A DNA stretch of 64,000 nucleotides, taken from Hymenobacter monticola (GTDB lineage Bacteria; Bacteroidota; Bacteroidia; Cytophagales; Hymenobacteraceae). Positions 43,185-51,518 of this stretch are shown one piece after another. The position numbers were made by a program, and so were the translations under genes. The stretch is from NCBI RefSeq assembly GCF_022811645.1, contig NZ_CP094534.1:5084001-5148000 (forward strand), read 5' to 3'. The first letter of the stretch is position 1. Every line of letters begins with the position of its first letter. The notes below the pieces were generated by a model that was not told where the DNA came from, did not search any database, and saw only the letters and a list, made by a program, of their open reading frames with translations.

Positions 43185-45488
43185 CTACTCCGGCTTCTCG
43201 TTCAAGTCCACCTTGCTGGTCTTGTTAATGGAGATGAACACGCCCACGAACAGCATCCGCGGCGCGGGCGGCGTCACGGCCACGCTGGGGCGCAGGCCGC
43301 TGGCGTCGGGCTGGCCGGCGAAGGTGTAGCCGTACACATTCTGGCGGCCCAGCACGTTGCTGGCCGACACGTAGACGATGGTGAACTGCCCGAACCAGTG
43401 GGTGAGGTAGCTCGCGTTGAGACTCAGGTCCTGATAGGCGGGCAGGCTGCTTTGGTTGTAGCCGGGCCGGTTGGGGTCGTTGTAGCGGCGGGGCGAGCCG
43501 TAGGCGTAGGTGAAGCCCACTTGGGTGTGGATTTTCTGGAGCCAATACTTGCCCACCACGCTCAGGTTGTGCCGGGCCGCGAAGGTGGGTACGGCCACAG
43601 CGGGGTAGTCGCGGAACTGGCGGCGCGTGTCCACGAATCCATAGCTCACCCAGTAGTCAGCCTTTTTGAAGGTAGTGCGGTCGCGCCACAGCACGTCGAG
43701 GCCCCGGGCGTAGCCGCTGCCGGCGTTCTGGTAGGTGCTGGGGTTGTAGATGTTATTGGGGTCGAAGGTGGTGAGTTGGGCGTAGTTCTTTTGGTAGATT
43801 TCGGCCCGCAATGTGCGCTCCTTCACCATGCGCTGGTAGGTCAGCATGTAATGCTCGGCCCGCTCAAACTGCAGGGCTTGGCTGATGCGGAGCAGGTCGG
43901 TGGTGGGCGTCTGGTAGAAGTAGCCCCAGGCGGCCGAGAGCTGGCTGTTCTCGCCGGTTTTGTAGGCCAGGCCCAGGCGCGGGGCAGCGTTGAAGCGGCC
44001 CAGCAGGGCCGAGTACTCGGTGCGCAGCCCGGCGCGGCCGGCCAGCTTCCGGCTTAGCACTAGGTCGCTTTCGACAAAGGCAGCGCCGCGCTGCTCGTCC
44101 ACGCCCAGGCTGAGCACGGGCGCTTCGGCCGAGGCCTGGTACTGCTGGCGGTAGCGCTGGGCGTAGCCCTCAAGGCCCATTTTCAGGTTGAACCAGGTGC
44201 TGGCAGAGTCGTTGGTGAGCACCAGCCGGGCCACGGCCGAGCGGTCGAGGTCGTGCACGGATTGCACGTCGGGCCGCAGGGTGTTGTCGTCCTGCGTCAG
44301 GGCCAGGCCGGTGTTCAGGCTCCAGCCGCGGGTGAGCGGGGCGCGGTAGGTGGCGTTGAGGTAGAGGTTGTCGTTGGCCAGGGCCACGGGGTGGCCGGTG
44401 GCGGCAAACGCGGGGTTGGCGTCGGGCTGGCGCAGGGCCAGGCGCTGGCGGCTGTAGGTGCCGTACACTTTCAGCATGCCGGCCTCCCCTACCTGGTGGG
44501 CCAGCTTCAGGGAGCCACCCAGCTGCAGGGGCGCTTTTTCCCAACCCAGGTTTTGGGGCACGAGGTTATAATAAGGCGCCAGGTTGGTGTAGTCGCCGGT
44601 CAGGGCCAGGCTGGTGCGGTCCCAGCGCTTGGTGCGGGCTAGGCTGCCGCCCACGCTCATCAGCGATACGCTGGTCATGGTTTCGGGCGCCAGGTCGGTC
44701 GAGTTCAAAGCCACTACCGCGCTCAAGGCCTGCCCGTACTCGGCCGAGTAGCCGCCGGTGCTGAACACGGTGCCCTTAAATAAGAACGGCGAAAACCGGC
44801 CCCGGGCGGCCACGTTGGGCACGGCGCCGCCGTAGGGCGTTTGCACGGGCAGGCCGTCGAGGTAGGTTTTGGTTTCGGAGGCGGCCCCGCCGCGCACGAA
44901 GAGCTGGCCGGTTTCGCCGTTGCGGGTGGTGCCGGGCAGCGCATTCAGGGCCCCGGCGATGTCGCCCAGCGCCCCGGCCGTGGTCACGATGTCCAGCGGC
45001 TTAAGCACCGAGCTGCGCTTCTCGTCGCTGGCCTCGAAGGCGCCGGCCGTCACCACCACGTCGCCGAGGGCGGCGCGGCTGGCTTTCAGCTTCATATTGG
45101 GCAGCGAGATGGGGCCTTCGCCCAGGGTCACCAGCGTTTCCAGCGGCTCGTAGCCGATGAAAGTAGCCACCAGCACGGCCGGTCCCGCGGCATGGTCGGT
45201 GCTGAAGCTGAAGCGGCCCAGCGAGTCGGTGCTGGCGCCGTCGAAGGTGGTTTTCACGAACACGTTCACGCCCGGCAGGGGCTGGCCGTCGGCGTCGCGC
45301 ACGGTGCCGACGAGGCGGCACCCCACCCCCAGCCCCTCCCCTCCGGGAGAGGGGAGCCTGACGGCTTCTGTTTCAGAACGCACCCCTCCCCCGGAGGGGA
45401 GGGGCTGGGGGTGGGGTTGAGCAGTTTGGGCGAGGGCGGGGCGGACGGCGCTCAGCAGCAGGAGCAGCGGGAGTAGCGAGGGTTTCAT
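43185..45488 (-). CDS. TonB-dependent receptor with an in-frame palindrome-encoded segment
   Basis: The protein has 767 residues from the ATG of MKPSLLPLLLLLSAVRPALAQ, a signal peptide. Residues 25-57 are Pro/Gly-rich and encoded by a palindromic repeat (45321-45416). Then come a carboxypeptidase-regulatory-like domain (about 58-140: GTVRDADGQPLPGVNVFVKTT), a plug (about 165-265: NALPGTTRNGETGQLFVRGG) and a 22-strand-type barrel to the end. It imports an unknown substrate across the outer membrane using TonB energy. No SusD partner is adjacent. The promoter region carries a 21-bp repeat array. Confidence 0.9.
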   Translation of the reverse strand: MKPSLLPLLLLLSAVRPALAQTAQPHPQPLPSGGGVRSETEAVRLPSPGGEGLGVGCRLVGTVRDADGQPLPGVNVFVKTTFDGASTDSLGRFSFSTDHAAGPAVLVATFIGYEPLETLVTLGEGPISLPNMKLKASRAALGDVVVTAGAFEASDEKRSSVLKPLDIVTTAGALGDIAGALNALPGTTRNGETGQLFVRGGAASETKTYLDGLPVQTPYGGAVPNVAARGRFSPFLFKGTVFSTGGYSAEYGQALSAVVALNSTDLAPETMTSVSLMSVGGSLARTKRWDRTSLALTGDYTNLAPYYNLVPQNLGWEKAPLQLGGSLKLAHQVGEAGMLKVYGTYSRQRLALRQPDANPAFAATGHPVALANDNLYLNATYRAPLTRGWSLNTGLALTQDDNTLRPDVQSVHDLDRSAVARLVLTNDSASTWFNLKMGLEGYAQRYRQQYQASAEAPVLSLGVDEQRGAAFVESDLVLSRKLAGRAGLRTEYSALLGRFNAAPRLGLAYKTGENSQLSAAWGYFYQTPTTDLLRISQALQFERAEHYMLTYQRMVKERTLRAEIYQKNYAQLTTFDPNNIYNPSTYQNAGSGYARGLDVLWRDRTTFKKADYWVSYGFVDTRRQFRDYPAVAVPTFAARHNLSVVGKYWLQKIHTQVGFTYAYGSPRRYNDPNRPGYNQSSLPAYQDLSLNASYLTHWFGQFTIVYVSASNVLGRQNVYGYTFAGQPDASGLRPSVAVTPPAPRMLFVGVFISINKTSKVDLNEKPE
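45321..45416. repeat. Palindromic repeat inserted in frame in the TonB-dependent receptor gene
   Basis: Perfect 26-bp arms, starting CCCCACCCCCAGCCCCTCCC (45321-45346) and mirrored at 45391-45416, enclose 44 bases. The element is 96 bp, a multiple of three, and open in the receptor frame. It encodes Pro/Gly-rich residues right after the signal peptide, where extra sequence is likely harmless. Confidence 0.88.
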
Positions 45489-45512
45489 GGGGCCAGCGGC
45501 TAGGTGATGGTC

Positions 45513-45545
45513 CAAAGGTGGCCGCCTGCCCCGCCCGGATTCAAC
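45513..45545 (-). promoter_or_regulatory. Putative promoter of the TonB-dependent receptor
   Basis: On the - strand CACCTTTG (45513-45520, within GCCACCTTTGGACCATC) is a -7-like box about 25 bases before the start codon; TTG at 45542-45544 lies about 21 bases further upstream as a possible -33. The 17-base -7 region differs by one base from that at 37630-37645. Confidence 0.45.
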
Positions 45546-45553
45546 TAAAAGGT

Positions 45554-45637
45554 GCTGAAGCGCCGGCCCGCTCCGATGAAGCGCTGGCCGAGAAAGATGA
45601 AGCGCTGGCCGAAAATGACGAACCTCCGGCCTCTTGC
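45554..45637. repeat. Four-unit 21-bp tandem repeat upstream of the receptor promoter
   Basis: Units at 45554, 45575, 45596 and 45617 share GATGAAGCGCTGGCCGA-like cores; units 2 and 3 differ only in their last few bases and units 1 and 4 are decayed. The array begins about 10 bases upstream of the -33 candidate. A 21-bp period places each unit on the same DNA face, as expected for binding sites of a direct-repeat-binding activator. Confidence 0.75.
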
Positions 45638-45769
45638 GACGTTTGGGGTGGGGTGGCCCCGGTTGGGGCCCCACGGGTATTTTTACAGCATCGCATGGGC
45701 CGGGGCCTCAACTTCACAGCCCCCTCATGCGCCTCCCTCTACTTTTAACGCTGTGAACCCGCCGCTGCT

Positions 45770-47086
45770 ATGACAACTGCTGCTCCCATCGACTACCGCG
45801 CCCTGTTTCACGCCCTGCCCGGCTCCTACCTGCTGCTGACCCCCGACGGCACCATCCTCGACAACTCCGACGGGCACGTGGCCGTGTCGATGCGGCCGCG
45901 CGAGCAGGCCGTGGGCCGTACCATCTTCGACGCTTACCCTTCGGCCCCCGAAAGCCAGCGCGACCTAGCCGCCTCGCACGAGGAAGTGCGCCGCACCCTG
46001 CGCCCCCACACCATGCCCCTGCTGCGCTACGACCTGGAGCGCCCCGCCGAGCAGGGCGGTGGCACCGAGGTGCGCTACTGGCAGCTCACCCACTACCCTA
46101 TTCTGGACGCCAACGGCCAGCTGCAGTTCATCCTGCAGATTCCGCAGGACGTGACCGCCCAGCACCAGGCCACGCTGCTGGCCACCGAAGCCAAAGAGGC
46201 CCTCGACGAAGCCCAAAACCGCACGCAGTTCATCCTCGAAAGCCTGCCCGTGCTGGTGTGGACCAACCGCCCCGACGGCACCCCCGACTACTTTAATCAG
46301 CGCTGGCTCGACTTCACGGGCAAGACCCAGGCCGAGATGCTGGCCCTTGACTGGGACGCCCTGGTGCACCCCGACGACCGCACCGGCCTGAACCAGGGCT
46401 GGCAGCAGGCCCTGGCCGCGGGCACCCCTTTCCAATACGAATACCGCATGCGCCGGCACGACGGCCAGTACCGCTGGCTGCTCATCCGCAGCTCTCCGCG
46501 GCGCCGGGCCGACGATACCATCAGCATGTGGGTGGGCGCGGCCAGCGACGTGCACGAGCGGCGCCAGATGGTGCAGGAGCTGCTGACGGCCAACGAGACC
46601 CAGGCCGAGCTGGCCGAGCAAGCCCACCAGCTCTACCAAAAAGCCGAGGGCCAGCGCGACACCTTCCACAACCTGTTCATGCAGGCCCCGGCCATGATTT
46701 GCATCCTGCGCGGGCCCGAGCACCGCTATGAGTTCGTGAACCCGGTGTACCAGCAGATTTTCCCCCACCGAGAGCTGGTGGGCCGCACCGTGGCCGAGGC
46801 CCTCCCCGAAGTCAAAGAACAGGGCATCATCGACATCCTCGACAACGTGTACCAGACCGGCGAAACCTTTCACGCTCACGAGCTGCCCCTGCAGCTGGAG
46901 CGCGACGCCAGCCAGCAGCTGCGCGATTCCTATTTCAATTTCACTTACCAGCAGTTCCGGGAGCAGGGCGCGCCGGCCGGCATCATGGTGTTTGCCTACG
47001 AAGTCACCGACCTCGTGCGCGCCCGGCAGGCGCTGGAAAAACTTCGCGAGCAGGGCCCCGGCTCTGGCGAACCGTCGCTAACTTAG
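45770..47086 (+). CDS. PAS-only signalling protein (module 1)
   Basis: The protein has 438 residues. Three PAS domains are visible: about 8-130 (GSYLLLTPDGTILDNSDG), 145-275 with a PAC end (RRHDGQYRWLLIRSSPR), and 305-425 (APAMICILRGPEHRYEFVNP). A short coiled coil (ETQAELAEQAHQLYQKAEGQ) joins the last two. No kinase, GGDEF or DNA-binding domain follows, so it must pass signals through a partner. The nearest is the CZB-like gene 48 bases downstream. A TACTTTTAACGCT box at 45740 recurs upstream of module 2. Ligand could be haem, flavin or none. Confidence 0.85.
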   Translation: MTTAAPIDYRALFHALPGSYLLLTPDGTILDNSDGHVAVSMRPREQAVGRTIFDAYPSAPESQRDLAASHEEVRRTLRPHTMPLLRYDLERPAEQGGGTEVRYWQLTHYPILDANGQLQFILQIPQDVTAQHQATLLATEAKEALDEAQNRTQFILESLPVLVWTNRPDGTPDYFNQRWLDFTGKTQAEMLALDWDALVHPDDRTGLNQGWQQALAAGTPFQYEYRMRRHDGQYRWLLIRSSPRRRADDTISMWVGAASDVHERRQMVQELLTANETQAELAEQAHQLYQKAEGQRDTFHNLFMQAPAMICILRGPEHRYEFVNPVYQQIFPHRELVGRTVAEALPEVKEQGIIDILDNVYQTGETFHAHELPLQLERDASQQLRDSYFNFTYQQFREQGAPAGIMVFAYEVTDLVRARQALEKLREQGPGSGEPSLT

Positions 47087-47134
47087 CGGCCTCATCCGTA
47101 CTGACCTTTTTCTACTTCGTTTTTAATTTATTGC

Positions 47135-47497
47135 ATGGCTCTTACCTCCTTCGACTTTCAGCAGGCCCGCGTGAAGCTGGTGTTGTTTAAGTCGCGGCTG
47201 CGCTCGGTGCTCTACGGGGTGCGCGAGGCCGAGCCCGCCCTGTTTTCCGTGGCCGACAACCCCGTCGGCCAGTGGGTGCGCACCTCGCTGCGCCCCGAGC
47301 TGGGCACCCGCCCCGAGGTGCGCGAGCTGGAACAGGTGCTGCAACACATGCTGAGCACCGGCGAGGCCCTGGCCACCCGCTACCAACGCGGCCACATTGA
47401 GGAAGCCCGCGCCGGCCTCGACCAGGTAAATACCTACGCCGAACAGATTGAGGCGCAGCTTGTGGCCCTGGAGCGCGGCTTTGCCACGGCGGCGTAG
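47135..47497 (+). CDS. CZB-like small protein lacking zinc ligands (module 1)
   Basis: The protein has 120 residues, all helical. The layout FKSRLRSVLYG (18-28), NPVGQW (42-47), PEVRELEQVLQHML (60-73) and a trailing helix match the chemoreceptor zinc-binding (CZB) four-helix bundle, where His, Cys in CxxGxW, and HxxxH bind zinc. Here the matching positions are Leu15, Asn42, Leu69 and Leu73, so no zinc site is apparent. It follows a PAS-only gene and has a close paralogue at 49092. I infer a CZB-derived partner of the PAS protein; that is by motif reading only. Confidence 0.65.
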   Translation: MALTSFDFQQARVKLVLFKSRLRSVLYGVREAEPALFSVADNPVGQWVRTSLRPELGTRPEVRELEQVLQHMLSTGEALATRYQRGHIEEARAGLDQVNTYAEQIEAQLVALERGFATAA

Positions 47498-47516
47498 GGT
47501 GTGCTGGGGTTTATAG

Positions 47517-47596
47517 AACGAGTACCCCGAAGCTCCTGCTTCGGCTCGCGCCGGCATCGTTCAACGAGCCGAAGCTGGAGCTTCGGGGTACTCGTT
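47517..47596. repeat. Palindromic repeat, family A, copy 3
   Basis: Perfect 20-bp outer arms (AACGAGTACCCCGAAGCTCC and its complement at 47577-47596) surround an inner TGCTTCGGCTCG / CGAGCCGAAGC hairpin. It separates the two PAS/CZB-like modules. Confidence 0.9.
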
Positions 47597-47703
47597 CTGC
47601 CTATTCCAACTAACCCAAAGGCCTACTTAGCTGCTCCGCCGCCTCTTCACCCGCCGCGCCCTACTTTTACGCTCCGACCTGGTTTTGCCCCGCATCCTGA
47701 TTC

Positions 47704-49014
47704 ATGCCTGCTTCGACTGCCTCCGACTCTTCCGTTGATTATCAGCGCCTGTTCCGCTCTTTGCCGGACAACTTCCTGCTGATGAAACCCGACGCCACCA
47801 TCGTCGACAATACCGACAGCCACGTGGCCGTGTCGATGAAATCGCGCGAAGAAGCCGTGGGCCGCACCTTGTTTGAGGCCTACCCTTCCACCGACCAAAA
47901 CCAGGGCGACATCATCGCGGCGTCGCACGAGCACGTGCGCCAGCACCTGGAGCCGCACGCCATGCCCGTCATTCGCTACGACCTGGCCCGGCCCGCCGAG
48001 CAGGGCGGCGGCTTTGAGGAGCTGTACTGGCAGGCCACGCACTACCCCTTGCTCGACGAGCAGGGCCGGCTGGAATACATCCTGCAGCGCACCCAGAACA
48101 TCACCGAGCAGTACCGCACTGCCCAGCAGGCCGAGCGCGACCGCCTGGCCCTGGCCGAGTCGCAGGACCGCATGCGCTTCGTGCTCGAAAACCTGCCCGT
48201 GCTCATCTGGACAGCCACGGCCGCCGGCGACCGGGACTTCTTCAACCAGCGCTGGCTGGCCTTCACCGGCCGCACGGCCGAGGAGCAGCTGGGCGCGCAG
48301 TGGAGCACCAGCATTCACCCCGACGACCGGGAGCGGGTGCTGGCCACCTGGCGGAAATCCGTCGAAACCGGCGATACCTACCAGGTAGAATACCGCCTGC
48401 GCCGCCACGACGGCCAGTACCGCTGGGTGCTGGTGCGGGCCACGCCCCGGCGCGACGCCCAGGGCGCCATCAACCTGTGGGTGGGCGGCGGCACCGACAT
48501 CCACGAGCAACGCCAGATGGTGCAGGAGCTGCTGACGGCCAACGAGACCCAGGCCGAACTGGCCGAGCAAGCCCACCAGCTCTACCAAAAAGCCGAGGGC
48601 CAGCGCGACACCTTCCACAACCTGTTCATGCAGGCCCCGGCCATGATTTGCATCCTGCGCGGCCCTGAGCACCGTTACGAGTTTGTGAACCCCCAGTACC
48701 AGCTGCTGTTTCCGCACCGTGAATTGCTAGGCCGCACCGTGGCCGAGGAGGTGCCCGAAGTCAAGGACCAGGGCATCATCGACATCCTCGACCGCGTGTA
48801 CCAGACCGGCGAAACCTTCTACGGCAACGAATTGATGATGCAGCTGGAGCGCGATGCCAGCAAAGAATTGAAAGACACGTATTTCAACTTCATCTACCAG
48901 CAGTTCCGCGAAAACGGCGCGCCGGCCGGCATTATGGTGTTTGCCTTTGAAGTAACGGAGTTTGTGCACGCCCGGCAGGCCCTTGAACGCCTCGGCAACG
49001 CGGCCGGCAACTAG
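47704..49014 (+). CDS. PAS-only signalling protein (module 2)
   Basis: The protein has 436 residues and is paralogous over its full length to the protein at 45770: PAS at about 12-135, 150-280 (RRHDGQYRWVLVRATPR) and 310-430 (APAMICILRGPEHRYEFVNP). It ends without an output domain. The stretch 48511-48662 is almost identical at DNA level to 46562-46713, although the N-terminal halves have diverged strongly, which points to gene conversion. A TACTTTTACGCT box lies at 47662, 35 bases before the start. The CZB-like paralogue follows 77 bases downstream. Confidence 0.85.
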   Translation: MPASTASDSSVDYQRLFRSLPDNFLLMKPDATIVDNTDSHVAVSMKSREEAVGRTLFEAYPSTDQNQGDIIAASHEHVRQHLEPHAMPVIRYDLARPAEQGGGFEELYWQATHYPLLDEQGRLEYILQRTQNITEQYRTAQQAERDRLALAESQDRMRFVLENLPVLIWTATAAGDRDFFNQRWLAFTGRTAEEQLGAQWSTSIHPDDRERVLATWRKSVETGDTYQVEYRLRRHDGQYRWVLVRATPRRDAQGAINLWVGGGTDIHEQRQMVQELLTANETQAELAEQAHQLYQKAEGQRDTFHNLFMQAPAMICILRGPEHRYEFVNPQYQLLFPHRELLGRTVAEEVPEVKDQGIIDILDRVYQTGETFYGNELMMQLERDASKELKDTYFNFIYQQFRENGAPAGIMVFAFEVTEFVHARQALERLGNAAGN

Positions 49015-49091
49015 ACCCCGCGCACAGTTTGGCCCGAATCTGGCTAGGCCCGCCTGCTTATCTTTGTAGTTCCGCTCACCCCCTTCCCCGC

Positions 49092-49451
49092 ATGGCCCTC
49101 ACTTCTTTCGACTTTCAGCAAGCCCGCGTCAAGCAGGTGTTGTTTAAGTCGCGGCTGCGCTCGGTGCTCTACGGGGTACGCGAAGCCGAGCCGGCCCTCT
49201 TCTCCCTGGCCGACAACCCGCTGGGCCAGTGGCTCCAAACGTCGGTAAAGCCGACCCTCGGCGGCCAGCCCGAGGTGCGCGAAATTGAGCGCGTGCTCCA
49301 ACAGATGCTCACCAAAGGCCAGGACTTGGTGACGAGCTACACCCGCGGCCAAATCGAGGAGTCGCGCGCCGGCCTCGACCAAATCAACTCCTACGCCGAC
49401 CACATCGAAACCCTGTTGCACCGCCTGGAGCAGGGCACAGCCGTGGCGTAA
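49092..49451 (+). CDS. CZB-like small protein lacking zinc ligands (module 2)
   Basis: The protein has 119 residues from the ATG of MALTSFDFQQARVKQ; the frame is open 21 codons upstream without a good start. It is highly similar to the protein at 47135, with FKSRLRSVLYG, NPLGQW and PEVREIERVLQQML. The four CZB zinc positions read Gln15, Asn42, Leu69 and Leu73, so the ligands are missing in both copies. A TATCTTTG box at 49059-49066, 25 bases before the start, suggests its own promoter besides read-through from the PAS gene. Confidence 0.65.
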   Translation: MALTSFDFQQARVKQVLFKSRLRSVLYGVREAEPALFSLADNPLGQWLQTSVKPTLGGQPEVREIERVLQQMLTKGQDLVTSYTRGQIEESRAGLDQINSYADHIETLLHRLEQGTAVA

Positions 49452-49482
49452 GGGCAGGTCTTCCTAAACAAACGATACCAAA

Positions 49483-49518
49483 AACGGTCATGCTTCGACT
49501 GCGCTCAGCATGACCGTT
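49483..49518. terminator. Family B-type hairpin acting as convergent terminator
   Basis: AACGGTCATGCT and AGCATGACCGTT are perfect 12-bp arms around a 12-base loop, followed by CTTTTTAG on the + side. It lies between the CZB-like gene and the convergent TatD gene, and its TCATGCT ends relate it to the larger family B palindromes. Confidence 0.8.
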
Positions 49519-49537
49519 CTTTTTAGTCCGCTGCTGC

Positions 49538-50305
49538 CTACAAATTGAACAGCGCCGCCGCATTGCGTGTGGTGGCCTCGGCTACTTCTTCCACGTCCTT
49601 GCCCAGCAGTTCGGCCACGCGGCGCAGCACCAGCGGCAGGTAGGCGGGCTCGTTGCGCTTGCCGCGGTGCGGCACGGGCGCCAAGTAGGGGCAGTCGGTT
49701 TCCAGCAGCAGGTGCTTCAGGTCGAGGCCGGGCAGCACCTTGTCGGCCCCGCCATTTTTGAACGTAGCCACCCCGCCAATGCCCAGCATAAAGCCCAGCT
49801 TAATGGCCTGCTCGGCCTCCGCGGGCGTGCCCGAGAAGCAGTGGAACACGCCGCGCAGGGTGCCGTCCTGGGCTTCCTCCACCAGGGCCACGGTTTGGGC
49901 AAAGGCCTCGCGGGTGTGCAGCACAATGGGCAGCTGATGCTTCTTGGCCATTGCCAGCTGAATTCTCAGCGCTTCCTGCTGCTCAGCCAGCAGGGTTTTG
50001 TCCCAGTACAAATCCAGCCCACACTCGCCCACGGCGGCGAAGGGCCGCCGGCCCAGCCAGGTTTCCACCTCATACAAGTCGCGCTCAAAGCTGCGCGTGA
50101 CCGAGCACGGGTGCAGGCCCATCATGGCGAAGCAGGTTTCGGGCGCCTGCGCTTCCAGCTCCAGCATGGCGTCGATGCTGCTGTGGTCGATGTTGGGCAT
50201 CACAATGGTGCGCACCCCGGCCTCCTGCGCTCGCCGCAGGGCGTCGGGGCGGTCGGGCTTGAACTGTTCGGAGTAGAGGTGGGCGTGCGAATCGGTGATG
50301 TGCAT
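49538..50305 (-). CDS. TatD-family metal-dependent hydrolase
   Basis: The protein has 255 residues, full length for TatD. Metal ligands are in DSHAHLY at the N-terminus, GECGLDLYWD, PIVLHTREAF, FHCFSG and LETDCPYLAP. The fold is an amidohydrolase-like TIM barrel; known members are cytoplasmic 3'-5' DNA/RNA exonucleases, and the precise substrate here is not known. It lies downstream of a family C repeat that separates it from the glycosyltransferase gene on the same strand. Confidence 0.92.
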   Translation of the reverse strand: MHITDSHAHLYSEQFKPDRPDALRRAQEAGVRTIVMPNIDHSSIDAMLELEAQAPETCFAMMGLHPCSVTRSFERDLYEVETWLGRRPFAAVGECGLDLYWDKTLLAEQQEALRIQLAMAKKHQLPIVLHTREAFAQTVALVEEAQDGTLRGVFHCFSGTPAEAEQAIKLGFMLGIGGVATFKNGGADKVLPGLDLKHLLLETDCPYLAPVPHRGKRNEPAYLPLVLRRVAELLGKDVEEVAEATTRNAAALFNL

Positions 50306-50312
50306 CTTTTCA

Positions 50313-50411
50313 GGTGTTGGGTACTCGGTTTTTGGGTGTTAAGGGTCAAATATCGGGAACGGTATCATTCGGCTATTAAAGCCTAACACCCAAAACCGAA
50401 TACCTAATACC
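50313..50411. repeat. Word-type inverted repeat, family C
   Basis: GGTGTTGGGTACTCGGTTTT (50313) and a TGGGTGTTA end pair with TAACACCC and AAAACCGAATACCTAATACC (50384-50411). It spans the spacer between the TatD start and the glycosyltransferase stop. The GGGTAYTCGGT word also occurs in the pdhC-hslV spacer near 12347. Confidence 0.7.
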
Positions 50412-51518
50412 TTACTCATAGCGCCTCCCCTTCCACACCACCGCCCCGCCAAACAGCTGGAACCAGACGATGCTGAAAGTGAGTGCCAGCGTATAAAGCT
50501 CAAACGGCAGCAGCAGTTCCCAGTGCAGCTGGAGTCCGGCGCGGCGGTGTCCGGCGTGGGCCATGACACCCTGCACCAGCACCTTAGCAGCCCACACGGC
50601 CAGCGCCGGCCCCGCCCCGGCCGCCCACGCTAACGCCGCCAACGCCGGCCAGAACCCGCTGAACACCAGCAGCTGCAGGCGTAGTTTCAGCGGCAAGGCT
50701 TCCACGCCGCGCAGCCAGCGGCGCCGCTGTTTCAGCAGGGCCGCCCAGGTGGGCATGGGCAGTGAATCGGCCCGCGCCTCGGCGCTGAACACGTGCCGAA
50801 AGCCAAAGCCCCGCGCCACGGCGGCCTGGAACAACGCGAAATCTTCGGTTACAGAAAAGGGCAGCGCTTCGTAGCCGCCGGTGGCCTCGTAGGCGGCGCG
50901 GGTCACGAGCATGTTGTTGCCCATGGCCGTCACGGGGCGGCCCTGCTCGCTCACCACCTGCACCAAACTCAGCGAGAGCAACCAGTCAATGCCTTGCAGC
51001 TGATGAAACCACCGCGGCCCGCGCACCGCCGTGATGCCCGTGACCGTGCCCACGCCCGGCGCCGCCTGGGCCAGCAGGGCCGGAATCCAGGTTTTCGGCA
51101 GGTGAATGTCGGCGTCGGTAATGAAGAAGTAGTCGGTGGTGGCGTGGCGGGCCAGGTGGGCCAGCACGTTGGCCTTGCCCCGGGCCTCGCCCCAATTTTC
51201 GGTGATGAGGATGACCTGAAAACGGCCCGCAAAACCTTGCATAGCCGCCTCGGCCACGGCGGCGGTGCGGTCGGTACTGGCGTCGTCGCCCACCAAAATT
51301 TCCAGCAGCTCGGCGGGGTAGGCCAGCTGCCGGAGGCTGGCCAGGCAGCGCGGCAGCGCTGCTTCCTCGTGGCGGGCAGCAATGAGAATGCTTACGCGCG
51401 GCAGCGGCTGGGGCACCGGCTGGGCCGGGTGGGCACCGCGCCGGGCGGCAAAGCGCCAGGTGGCGTAAGCCATACTCAGCAGCCACAGCAACAAGAACGT
51501 TAGCAGAAATCCGGTCAC
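50412..51518 (-). CDS. Family 2 membrane glycosyltransferase
   Basis: The protein has 368 residues from GTG 51518, whose GTGA overlaps the stop of the upstream deacetylase. One N-terminal membrane helix is followed by the GT-A domain: VSILIAARHEE, GDDASTDRT, ITDADIHLP (Asp135-Ala-Asp137), VTEDFAL (Asp226) and QRRRW (264-268), the processive-type motif. Two or three membrane helices end the protein. It should add sugars from nucleotide donors at the inner membrane for a surface glycan. The coupling with a polysaccharide deacetylase suggests an N-acetylated polymer. Confidence 0.9.
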   Translation of the reverse strand: MTGFLLTFLLLWLLSMAYATWRFAARRGAHPAQPVPQPLPRVSILIAARHEEAALPRCLASLRQLAYPAELLEILVGDDASTDRTAAVAEAAMQGFAGRFQVILITENWGEARGKANVLAHLARHATTDYFFITDADIHLPKTWIPALLAQAAPGVGTVTGITAVRGPRWFHQLQGIDWLLSLSLVQVVSEQGRPVTAMGNNMLVTRAAYEATGGYEALPFSVTEDFALFQAAVARGFGFRHVFSAEARADSLPMPTWAALLKQRRRWLRGVEALPLKLRLQLLVFSGFWPALAALAWAAGAGPALAVWAAKVLVQGVMAHAGHRRAGLQLHWELLLPFELYTLALTFSIVWFQLFGGAVVWKGRRYE

